From: Desulfurobacterium indicum
GTDB lineage: Bacteria > Aquificota > Aquificia > Desulfurobacteriales > Desulfurobacteriaceae
Length of the DNA: 45,968 nucleotides
Reading direction: 5' to 3'
Assembly: GCF_001968985.1 (NCBI RefSeq)
Contig: NZ_MOEN01000012.1
Location: 1-45,968 of the forward strand
Positions 18,505 to 25,789 of the stretch are shown in pieces; positions within the stretch are counted from its first letter, which is position 1; every line of letters starts with the position of its first letter. The translations under genes were made by a program, and so were the position numbers. Under the pieces are notes generated by a model. That model saw nothing but the letters and a program-made list of their open reading frames with translations. It made no database searches and had not been told where the DNA came from.

Positions 18505-19013
18505 TGAAGGATTATAGAAGTTCACCTTTGTATGTTGCTACCTATGCGGTTTTGACGTTGCTTTATTTTGTTTTTTTAGGTTCTGTTGCGGTTAAGTATG
18601 GCGTGAATATTAACTTCTTTGTTCTTGCAATTCTGGTTATTCCCGTTCTTCTTAGATTGGTTGCTCTTTTGAAGAGAAAAGTTGTAGTTTCCGATGATGG
18701 GATAGAAATAAGGGATCTTTTTAAAAGCGGTTTCGTTAAATGGGACGATATAGAGTCTGTCGGCTTTTCATCTCGCCGGCGGACGTTTCTATTTATTGTT
18801 ACGAAGGATAAAAACGGCTATTTGATAGATGATTCCGTTGAAAATTTTAAAGAACTTCTTGAAGAAATCGGGAAGCGGGTTGATAGGAATAAATTGCCAG
18901 AGAACTGGCAAGATATAGTTAACAGTTATAAGCCGTCATATGGCGGCATAGCACTTGTTGTTCTTGCTGTTCTTGTTATTGGGTATGTTATTCTTAAATC
19001 TCTTTCGGGTTGA
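18501..19013 (+). CDS. Membrane protein with PH-like domain, function unknown
   Basis: I do not recognise a named family. This 170-residue protein has two N-terminal membrane helices (about 10-30 and 37-57), a soluble middle of about 85 residues and one C-terminal helix (about 150-167). The middle part reads as alternating strands (KVVVSDDGIEIRDLF, VKWDDIESVGF, TFLFIVTKD) and ends in a helix, the pattern of bacterial PH (bPH)-type domains such as YdbS/YcxB-like proteins. It is embedded between the aminotransferase and trmN6 genes, with start/stop overlaps on both sides, so it is co-translated with them. Role unknown. Confidence 0.6.
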   Translation: MMKDYRSSPLYVATYAVLTLLYFVFLGSVAVKYGVNINFFVLAILVIPVLLRLVALLKRKVVVSDDGIEIRDLFKSGFVKWDDIESVGFSSRRRTFLFIVTKDKNGYLIDDSVENFKELLEEIGKRVDRNKLPENWQDIVNSYKPSYGGIALVVLAVLVIGYVILKSLSG

Positions 19014-19768
19014 GTGTGTTTGACATTAAGGAACTTGATAGGACAACTTTTTTAAAAGAATCGCTTGTTATATATCAGAAGAGGAAGGGATTCCGTTTTG
19101 GGACAGACACCTTTTTGCTTGCCGATTTTGTTCGTTGTCAGTCAGGAGAGCATTTCATAGATCTTGGGACCGGTAGTGGCGTTATTCCTTTGCTTCTCCT
19201 TGAGAAGTATGAAAATGTTACAGGTGCTGCGATTGATGTTGTTAAAGAGTGTGTTGAGTTAGCCAGACTTAATGCAGAAGTTAACGGTTTTTCAGATAGA
19301 CTTGATGTGTTTTGTATAAATGTTAAGAATGTGAGGAGCTGCTTTCCATCAGAAAAGTTTGATGTCGTTGTTACCAATCCTCCGTTTAAGGAGGTAAAAA
19401 GAGGATTAATAAATCCTGATAACTATAAAGCCATAGCAAGGCATGAGATAGAAGGAACGTTAAAAGATTTTATAGAGGCTGCGGCTTATCTTTTAAGGTG
19501 GAAAGGCCGTTTTTATCTTGTTTGTCCTGTTGAAAGATTTGTTGATACTATTTTTTTCTGTCGCAGTAAGAATCTTGAACCGAAAAGGCTTCGATTTATT
19601 CAACCTTCCCGTGATGAGAAGGCGAATCTGTTTCTTTTGGAAGCAAGAAAAGGGGGAGGAAAAGGGATAGAAGTTCTCCCTTCTCTTATCATCTATGAAG
19701 ACAAGAAAAATAGGGTTTATACTCCGGAGATGAGAAGGAAATACGAGGCTTTCTTTGAAGATAAGTAG
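19010..19768 (+). CDS. trmN6: tRNA1(Val) A37 N6-methyltransferase-like protein (TrmN6/YfiC family)
   Basis: This 252-residue SAM-dependent adenine-N6 methyltransferase has the SAM motif FIDLGTGSGVIPLLL, an acidic loop (AIDVVKEC) and the NPPF catalytic motif in VVTNPPFKE, with the N-terminal FRFGTDTFLLADF seen in YfiC-type proteins. The probable target is adenine in a tRNA anticodon loop. It starts at TTG 19010, overlapping the previous stop; GTG 19016 is possible, and the SD is weak for both. Its 3' end overlaps the comEC start by 14 bp. Confidence 0.85.
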   Translation: MSVFDIKELDRTTFLKESLVIYQKRKGFRFGTDTFLLADFVRCQSGEHFIDLGTGSGVIPLLLLEKYENVTGAAIDVVKECVELARLNAEVNGFSDRLDVFCINVKNVRSCFPSEKFDVVVTNPPFKEVKRGLINPDNYKAIARHEIEGTLKDFIEAAAYLLRWKGRFYLVCPVERFVDTIFFCRSKNLEPKRLRFIQPSRDEKANLFLLEARKGGGKGIEVLPSLIIYEDKKNRVYTPEMRRKYEAFFEDK

Positions 19769-21161
19769 ACACACCCTTTTAATTATTTTTCTCTTTTTTT
19801 TAGCACTTTCTTTAAAAATCAAGAGTATGTTTTTATTGCCGTTTTTGGCGGTTGTATTTTTACTTTATCTTGTGAAATATGGAATAAGAGATCTTGTTTT
19901 TTCAGCTCTTATTGTTGTTTTATTGGTTTCTCTTCTCTCTGTGTTTTCATCTTCTTCTATTTCTGAAGTAAAGTGGATTTTCGAAACGGATGAAGGAAGA
20001 GTTGCCCTTTTAACCGATGGAAGGTATGTTTCTGTTTCGGACGATGTTTCTGTTGGAGATGTCGTATCTGATGATGGTATGCTTGTTGAAAAAGGTGGGT
20101 TACTTTCATTGCCGGATAGAGTGAGATTTGCACTCTCTGAAAAGGTGGAATCTTCAATTGATTATCCTTTTTCATCTCTTGTGGAAGCTGTAACATTGGG
20201 GGTAAGGTATAACCTTCCTCAGAGTGTCAAAGCCTACATGGCACTGGCTGGTGTGTATCCGTTCCTTGCAATATCGGGTCTTCACGTTGCGGTTATTTTT
20301 GGTTTTATATCAGTTGTTATGAAGCTTTTCAGGATTTTTTCGCTTAAGAGGGCACTTTTTATTCTTACGGTTTTAATGCCATTTACAGGGTTTCCGGTTT
20401 CGGTAATAAGAGCTTATATCTTTATTGTGATTGCAGTTTTTTTGAAGATTCACGGTAGGAGAGTCGATTACATATACATTACCGTTTTAACTGCCTTTTT
20501 GATGTCTCTTATTTTTTCTGTTTCTTCCGGTTTTATACTTTCTTTTTTAGGTGCTTTGGGTATTTTTGCAGCTATGGAAACAGATGGTTTTAAAAGAAAG
20601 CTTTTCTTAATTCTATTTCCTTTCTTTTTTACGCTTCCTTATGTTGTTTTTAGATTTGGGACGGTAAATTTGTTTTCGCCACTTTTTATGGTGCTGTTAA
20701 CACCTCTGTTTACTCTTTTCCTTTTCTTATGCTTTTTATCCGAAATTACATATTTTAAATTAAATTTATTTGTGGTTGCTACGGAAAAAGTCAGCGGATA
20801 TTTAATTTTATTTATTAAATGGCTTTTTGGAATTTTGCATTTTGGCATTATTCATGTTTATTTGTCTTTATTCGAGATTTTTGTGCTAACTTTTCTTGTA
20901 TTTGTTGTTTTAATTCTTAAGATAAACAGAAGTTATCTTTTGGTGGTTTTTTCTATTTTTACTGTTTTGCTTCTTTTTAACCGTTCTTATGTTTACAATG
21001 AGACAAAAAGGATTTCAGGGAGAAAGCTTAACAGTGCTTATTTTTTATCGGGAGAAGGACAGAAGTATAAGGATTCTACGCTTGTAACGGATTATGTTTT
21101 TCCTTATAGCAGGAGAATATTAAAGTTTAACGGTGTTGCAGTTAAGCAAAGTGTAAAATAG
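19755..21161 (+). CDS. comEC: ComEC/Rec2-family DNA-uptake channel protein (no metallo-beta-lactamase domain)
   Basis: This 468-residue polytopic membrane protein has several N-terminal helices, an OB-fold-like soluble stretch (about 70-120) and a long helical core. The ComEC core motif FLAISGLHVAVIFG is near residue 172, and PVSVIRAYIFI, FILSFLGALG and LFSPLFMVLLTPLF follow. The C-terminal metallo-beta-lactamase domain of many ComEC proteins is absent: the protein ends after the last helix plus about 60 residues. Shorter ComEC forms of this type are known. It probably carries single-stranded DNA across the inner membrane during transformation. The TTG start at 19755 follows GAGG by 6 bases and overlaps trmN6. 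Confidence 0.85.
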   Translation: MKISRHTLLIIFLFFLALSLKIKSMFLLPFLAVVFLLYLVKYGIRDLVFSALIVVLLVSLLSVFSSSSISEVKWIFETDEGRVALLTDGRYVSVSDDVSVGDVVSDDGMLVEKGGLLSLPDRVRFALSEKVESSIDYPFSSLVEAVTLGVRYNLPQSVKAYMALAGVYPFLAISGLHVAVIFGFISVVMKLFRIFSLKRALFILTVLMPFTGFPVSVIRAYIFIVIAVFLKIHGRRVDYIYITVLTAFLMSLIFSVSSGFILSFLGALGIFAAMETDGFKRKLFLILFPFFFTLPYVVFRFGTVNLFSPLFMVLLTPLFTLFLFLCFLSEITYFKLNLFVVATEKVSGYLILFIKWLFGILHFGIIHVYLSLFEIFVLTFLVFVVLILKINRSYLLVVFSIFTVLLLFNRSYVYNETKRISGRKLNSAYFLSGEGQKYKDSTLVTDYVFPYSRRILKFNGVAVKQSVK

Positions 21162-21186
21162 CCTTTACAAAAATCAGGAGGTTATT

Positions 21187-22443
21187 ATGGAGAAACTTTT
21201 CCCTTTTATAGAATATAGAGGAAGAAAACTTTTTGTTGAAGATGTTGATGTTCAGGCAATAGCTAAAAGGATTGGAACTCCCGTTTACGTTTACAGTAAG
21301 GCTGCGTTTTCTTACTGGTTTAACGAGTTTGATTCTGCTTTTAACGATGTTGAACATTTAACAGCTTTTGCCGTTAAATCGTGTTCTAACATAGCTATTC
21401 TTAGGCTGCTTGCCGAGATGGGAGCTGGTGCCGATACCGTGTCTGCCGGAGAGATATTTCGTGCAATCAATGCTGGAATTGCTCCTGAAAAGATTGTATT
21501 TGCGGGAGTTGGCAAAAGAAAAGATGAGATGGAATATGCACTTTCCCACGGAATACTTATGTTTAATGTGGAATCTCGCCAGGAACTGGAAACACTAAAT
21601 AAGGTTGCGGAAAAGCTGAGAAAGAGAGCCAGGATAGCTATCAGGGTTAATCCGGATGTTGATCCTAAAACCCATCCTTATATATCAACTGGTTTGAGAA
21701 CAAGCAAATTTGGTATTGATTATGATGAAGCATTTGATGTTTATATGAAAGCTAAGGAGATGGAATGGGTGGAACCTATTGGAATCCATTTTCACATAGG
21801 TTCTCAGATACTTGATGTTTCTCCGTTTGAAGAAGCATCGGCAAAGGTTGCAGATCTGGTTAAAGCTTTAAGAGATAAAGGGCTTGATATTGAGTATTTT
21901 GATGCAGGTGGCGGACTTGGAATAAACTACCATCCTGAAGAGAATCCGCCTTCTTCTTCTTCTCTTGCTGAGCGGATTGTTCCTTTCGTTAAAGAGCTTG
22001 ACTGTAAGTTGATACTGGAGCCGGGAAGGCGCATATCCGGCAATTCAGGTTTTCTTCTTACAGAGGTTTTGTATATTAAAAGGAAAGAAGGTAAAATCTT
22101 TTATATTGTTGATGCTGCAATGAACGATTGTATGAGGCCGTCTCTTTATGATGCGTACCATCATATTGTTCCTGCTGAGAAAAAGGAAAATATTGAGATT
22201 GTTGATGTCGTTGGCCCTGTATGTGAAACTGGAGATATTCTTGCTAAAGAGAGAGAATTGGGAAAATGTGAGCAGGGAGACATTCTGGCTGTTTTAAGTG
22301 CCGGAGCTTACGGATTTTCAATGTCTTCAAATTACAACTCCAGAGTCAGACCGGCCGAAATACTTGTTTCAGGTTCAAAATTTGAAGTGATAAGAGAGAG
22401 AGAAACATTCGGTAGTCTTATAGAAGGAGAAAAAATTGTTTAA
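21187..22443 (+). CDS. lysA: Diaminopimelate decarboxylase
   Basis: This 418-residue fold-III PLP enzyme makes lysine from meso-diaminopimelate. It shows the PLP lysine in FAVKSCSN (about residue 61; the usual A-x-K-A-N-x form is slightly altered), HFHIGSQI, FDAGGGLGINY, the phosphate-binding LEPGRRI and the second-subunit cysteine motif GPVCETGD. AGAYGFSMSSNYNSR is typical near the C-terminus. AGGAGG lies 7 bases before the ATG. It is the last protein gene before the tRNA cluster. No lysine riboswitch is possible in the short upstream gap. Confidence 0.95.
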   Translation: MEKLFPFIEYRGRKLFVEDVDVQAIAKRIGTPVYVYSKAAFSYWFNEFDSAFNDVEHLTAFAVKSCSNIAILRLLAEMGAGADTVSAGEIFRAINAGIAPEKIVFAGVGKRKDEMEYALSHGILMFNVESRQELETLNKVAEKLRKRARIAIRVNPDVDPKTHPYISTGLRTSKFGIDYDEAFDVYMKAKEMEWVEPIGIHFHIGSQILDVSPFEEASAKVADLVKALRDKGLDIEYFDAGGGLGINYHPEENPPSSSSLAERIVPFVKELDCKLILEPGRRISGNSGFLLTEVLYIKRKEGKIFYIVDAAMNDCMRPSLYDAYHHIVPAEKKENIEIVDVVGPVCETGDILAKERELGKCEQGDILAVLSAGAYGFSMSSNYNSRVRPAEILVSGSKFEVIRERETFGSLIEGEKIV

Positions 22444-22458
22444 AAGTCGTATTTGCAG

Positions 22459-22487
22459 TTGACATTACAGGTGCTTAAGCTTATATT
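22459..22487 (+). promoter_or_regulatory. Strong predicted promoter of the tRNA cluster (and possibly rnpB)
   Basis: Consensus TTGACA at 22459-22464, a 17-bp spacer, TATATT at 22482-22487, ending 16 bp before the tRNA-Lys 5' end. It is the best sigma-70-type match in the window together with that of the dodecaheme cytochrome. Confidence 0.75.
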
Positions 22488-22503
22488 ATTCCACGCTAAC
22501 CGT

Positions 22504-22579
<76 letters not shown>

Positions 22580-22586
22580 TTTAAGC

Positions 22587-22664
<78 letters not shown>

Positions 22665-22702
22665 AATATATTGTATAATGGCTGGATCTATTTTGTAGAT
22701 TC

Positions 22703-22778
22703 GGGGCCGTAGCTCAGCTGGGAGAGCGTCAGGCTGGCAGTCTGAAGGTCGTGGGTTCGAATCCCACCGGCTCCACCA
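22703..22778 (+). tRNA. tRNA-Ala (GGC anticodon)
   Basis: A 76-nt cloverleaf: acceptor GGGGCCG/CGGCTCC containing G3-U70, the hallmark alanine identity pair, discriminator A, encoded CCA, anticodon loop CTGGCAG with GGC. The 38-bp spacer before it contains a TATAAT (22674-22679) of uncertain meaning. Confidence 0.96.
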
Positions 22779-22786
22779 GTGAATGA

Positions 22787-22863
22787 GGGCCTGTAGCTCA
22801 GTTGGTTAGAGCATCCGGCTCATAACCGGACGGTCGGAGGTTCGAGTCCTCCCAGGCCCACCA
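22787..22863 (+). tRNA. tRNA with CAT anticodon, probably tRNA-Ile2 (lysidine-modified) rather than Met
   Basis: A 77-nt cloverleaf: acceptor GGGCCTG/CAGGCCC, discriminator A, encoded CCA, anticodon loop CTCATAA with CAT. It is not an initiator: the first pair G1-C72 is matched and the anticodon stem lacks the GGG/CCC run. C4-G69 and C5-G68 are both present, the acceptor pairs that the E. coli lysidine synthetase TilS uses to tell tRNA-Ile2 from elongator tRNA-Met. Elongator Met remains possible. Confidence 0.9.
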
Positions 22864-22942
22864 TCTATCTTCCCATATTTTCCATAAAACTTCTTCATAA
22901 AACCTCCAATATTAGCTATTGATATATACCTTATATTATGTC

Positions 22943-23267
22943 GGGAGAGGTAGGCCGGAGAGTCGCTTCCCTTTTGGGGAGAGGAAAGTCCGGGCTCCAC
23001 AGGGCAGGGAGCTGGCGTTGAGCCAGGCAGGGGAAACTCTGCGGAGAGGGCCACAGAAAACAGACCGCCCCTTAAAGGGGTAAGGGTGAAAAGGTGGTGT
23101 AAGAGACCACCGCCTCTTTCCGCGAGGAGAGAGGGCATGGTAACCCCCTCCCGGAGCAAGGCTAAATAGGTCGGCGCTTGAGGGTTGCCCGCCCGATGCC
23201 GACGGGTAAGCCGCTTAGATAAATGGCTCTCTAAAACAGAACCCGGCTTACGGGCCTGCCTACTCCC
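22943..23267 (+). ncRNA. rnpB: RNase P RNA (bacterial type A)
   Basis: This RNA of about 325 nt is the catalytic RNA that trims tRNA 5' leaders. Universally conserved elements are present: GAGGAAAGTCCGGGCTCC near 22979, GAGCAAGG...AAATAGG near 23153-23170, and ACAGAACCCGGCTTA near 23236. A GGT in the L15-like loop (about 23205-23207) can pair with the tRNA CCA end. The two ends pair as P1: GGGAG and TAGGC at the 5' end with GCCTA and CTCCC at 23258-23267. It lies 79 bp after the tRNA cluster; TATATT at 22932-22937 could be its own -10, but no -35 fits. Its last 8 bp overlap the polA stop on the other strand. Exact ends are estimates. Confidence 0.95.
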
Positions 23268-25776
23268 ATCTTTTACCGATTTTGATATCAACTTTAAGTG
23301 GAACGTCTAAGCTGACGATGTTTTCCATTATTTCTTTTACTTTTTCTTTTGTTTTTTCTGCTTTTTCTTCCAGAGTTTCCATAACTATCTCATCATGAAC
23401 CTGGAGGGTCAAAAATGTCTCTTCTTTTTTGAATTCTTTAAAGAGTTCTATCATTGCCATTTTCATTATGTCAGCAGCTGTTCCCTGAATAATGGCGTTG
23501 AAAGCTGCTCTTTCCCCAAAATGTCTTAAATTTTTGTTTTTCGCTCTCAGTTCCGGAACAGGTCTTTTTCTGCCGAAAAGTGTTTTAACGTATCCCTTTT
23601 CATAGGCTTCCGACAAAGTTTTTTCAATAAACTCTTTTACCGTGGGAAACTTTGAGAAGTAACTTTCTATGTAATTCTTAGCTTCATTGAAACTAATTCC
23701 TAATCTTTGAGATAGACCTTGCGGACTCATTCCGTAGATTATGCCGAAGTTGACCATTTTTGCTACTTTTCTTATTTCGGGGGATACGTCTTCAGGTTCA
23801 GTTCCAAACAGAATTGATGCTGTTTCTGTATGGATATCCCTGTTATTTTTATAAGCATCGATTAACCTTTCATCTCCTGATAGGTGAGCAAGGACTCTTA
23901 ACTCTATTTGTGAGTAATCTGCCCAGATAAGGTTGTATCTTTCTGGAGCAATTATGGCATTTCTTATCTGTCTGGATATTTCATCGGAAACGGGAAGATT
24001 TTGTAGGTTTGGTTCTGCACTTGATAATCTACCGGTTGCGGTTCCTGTCTGTATAAAGTTTGTATGAACTCTTCCTCCTTCATCCATATGTTTTGCTATG
24101 CCGTCTATGAAAGTTCCCAGAAGTTTGGAATATTTTCTGTATTCCAGTATAAGCTCTGCGATTTCATATCCGTTGAGTGCAAGTGTTGTAAGAACTTCAA
24201 CGTTTGTAGAATATCCGGTGCGTGTTTTTTTCACAGGTTTTATCTTTAATTTTTCGAATAGGATTTTTGACAGTTGTTTCGGAGAATTTAGGTTAAAACT
24301 CTCTCCCGCTATTGAGAATATCTTATCTTCCAGTTGTTGCATCTTCTGCAGGAAGTTGTCTTTCAAGTTGTTCATATATATTCTGTCAAACAGAACACCT
24401 CTTTTCTCCATGTAGTATAGAACTTCTATTAAGGGATGTTCTATCTTTTCGTAAAGCTTAAGAAGATTTTCTTTTTTGAGCTTTTCTTCTATCTTTTTTC
24501 CGACATCTATAACGTGATGGGCATATTTTTCAATAGGTTCTATTTCTACGGTTTCCAGATATTTCTTCATAATTGTGGCTGGAGAGTAATCTTTTTGGAT
24601 GGAATTTAGCAAGTATTCTCCTATGGATATGTCAAAAAACTGTTTGTGCTTATCTGATATTCCAGTTTTGTGGTATAGATTTTTCAGATTAAAAGTGTAA
24701 ATTTTCCCGCTTTTTTTATATATTTCTTTTAGTGTTTGAGGATCTATTACGCTGTAATGTTTTTCCGCTGAAGCGAAGATGTTGTTGCTCATTATCACTG
24801 CGCATTCTTTCCTTGAAAACAGATCATCGGATTTGAGGCTTTCTAAAAAATTTTCTGTATCGATTTCTTTTGCCTCTTCAAGTTTCCTTCCTCGAAATTC
24901 AAGATTAGGGAACAGTTCTTTTATCTCTTTTGTTAGTGATTTCATCTCGAGTTTTTTAAGAAGTTCTGACAGACATTCTGCGTCGGGCTCCTTGAGTTTA
25001 AGGTCTTCTGGTTTTACATCTATCGGAACGTTTCTGTCTATTGTTGCAAGTTTTTTGCTCATAAATGCCTGTTCTCTGTAATCTTCAAGAAGTTTTTTTC
25101 TTTTCGGAGAAAGATTTGCCAGGTTTTTATAAAGATTTTCAAGAGAGCCGAATTCCTGTATGAGTTTTGTTGCTGTTTTTTCTCCAATTCCGGGAACGCC
25201 AGGTATGTTATCGCTGGTATCTCCTGCCAGTCCGAATATGTCCGGAATTTGCTTCGGATCATATCCGAATTTTTCTTTGAAGAGTTCGAGTGTGTAGAGA
25301 GTTTCTGTTTTTTTTTGTGGCGAGATTGATAAAACGTGGATATTTTCCTCTATTAGCTGTCGTATGTCTTTATCAGGTGAAACAATAATGACTTCGTATC
25401 CTTCTTTGGAAAGTTTTTTCCCTAACGTTCCTAAAATATCGTCTGCTTCGTATCCTTCCTTTTCAATTACGGGGATTCCAAGACATTCGAGAAATTTTTT
25501 TATGTAAGGGAGTTGAACTTTAAAATCGTCTGGAGCTGGTTTCCTGTTTGCCTTGTATTCTGCCGATATTTTTTCTCTAAAGGTTTTTCTGCTTACATCA
25601 AATGCAACGGCAGCATATTCTGGTTTCATTTCTTTGAAAAGTTTGAGGAACATTCTGGCAAATCCGTAAATGGCGTTTGTTGGGAATCCGTAAGAGGTAG
25701 TTAAACCTCTTATTGCATAAAAAGCTCTGTATGCAAAACTTGTTCCGTCAAATAGGTAGACTTTTCCTTCTGGCAT
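23260..25776 (-). CDS. polA: DNA polymerase I, apparently without a functional 3'-5' exonuclease
   Basis: This 838-residue repair and replication polymerase has an N-terminal 5'-3' exonuclease domain (about 1-290; GTSFAYRAFYA, YEADDILGTL, SPDKDIRQL, GDTSDNIPG, GIGEKTA). A middle domain (about 300-450) shows no DxE exo I motif. The C-terminal polymerase has motif A DYSQIELR, motif B RKVAKMVNFGIIYG and motif C LQVHDEIV. The layout resembles Taq polymerase, in which proofreading residues are lost. The gene follows the SPOR/TPR-like gene by 13 bp in a cysE-led unit, and its stop overlaps the end of rnpB on the opposite strand. Confidence 0.93.
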   Translation of the reverse strand: MPEGKVYLFDGTSFAYRAFYAIRGLTTSYGFPTNAIYGFARMFLKLFKEMKPEYAAVAFDVSRKTFREKISAEYKANRKPAPDDFKVQLPYIKKFLECLGIPVIEKEGYEADDILGTLGKKLSKEGYEVIIVSPDKDIRQLIEENIHVLSISPQKKTETLYTLELFKEKFGYDPKQIPDIFGLAGDTSDNIPGVPGIGEKTATKLIQEFGSLENLYKNLANLSPKRKKLLEDYREQAFMSKKLATIDRNVPIDVKPEDLKLKEPDAECLSELLKKLEMKSLTKEIKELFPNLEFRGRKLEEAKEIDTENFLESLKSDDLFSRKECAVIMSNNIFASAEKHYSVIDPQTLKEIYKKSGKIYTFNLKNLYHKTGISDKHKQFFDISIGEYLLNSIQKDYSPATIMKKYLETVEIEPIEKYAHHVIDVGKKIEEKLKKENLLKLYEKIEHPLIEVLYYMEKRGVLFDRIYMNNLKDNFLQKMQQLEDKIFSIAGESFNLNSPKQLSKILFEKLKIKPVKKTRTGYSTNVEVLTTLALNGYEIAELILEYRKYSKLLGTFIDGIAKHMDEGGRVHTNFIQTGTATGRLSSAEPNLQNLPVSDEISRQIRNAIIAPERYNLIWADYSQIELRVLAHLSGDERLIDAYKNNRDIHTETASILFGTEPEDVSPEIRKVAKMVNFGIIYGMSPQGLSQRLGISFNEAKNYIESYFSKFPTVKEFIEKTLSEAYEKGYVKTLFGRKRPVPELRAKNKNLRHFGERAAFNAIIQGTAADIMKMAMIELFKEFKKEETFLTLQVHDEIVMETLEEKAEKTKEKVKEIMENIVSLDVPLKVDIKIGKRWE

Positions 25777-25789
25777 TTCTCACTCCAGA

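Noticed and set aside
22674-22679. TATAAT between tRNA-Glu and tRNA-Ala as a second promoter
   Set aside because: There is no -35 at 16-18 bp (that position lies inside the tRNA-Glu acceptor region) and no correctly spaced TG extension. Co-transcription from 22459-22487 is sufficient.
22806-23291. A 161-codon minus-strand open frame across the tRNA and rnpB region
   Set aside because: It is antisense to the tRNA-CAT gene and RNase P RNA, has no recognisable domain or SD, and its composition follows the structured RNA. It also overlaps polA.
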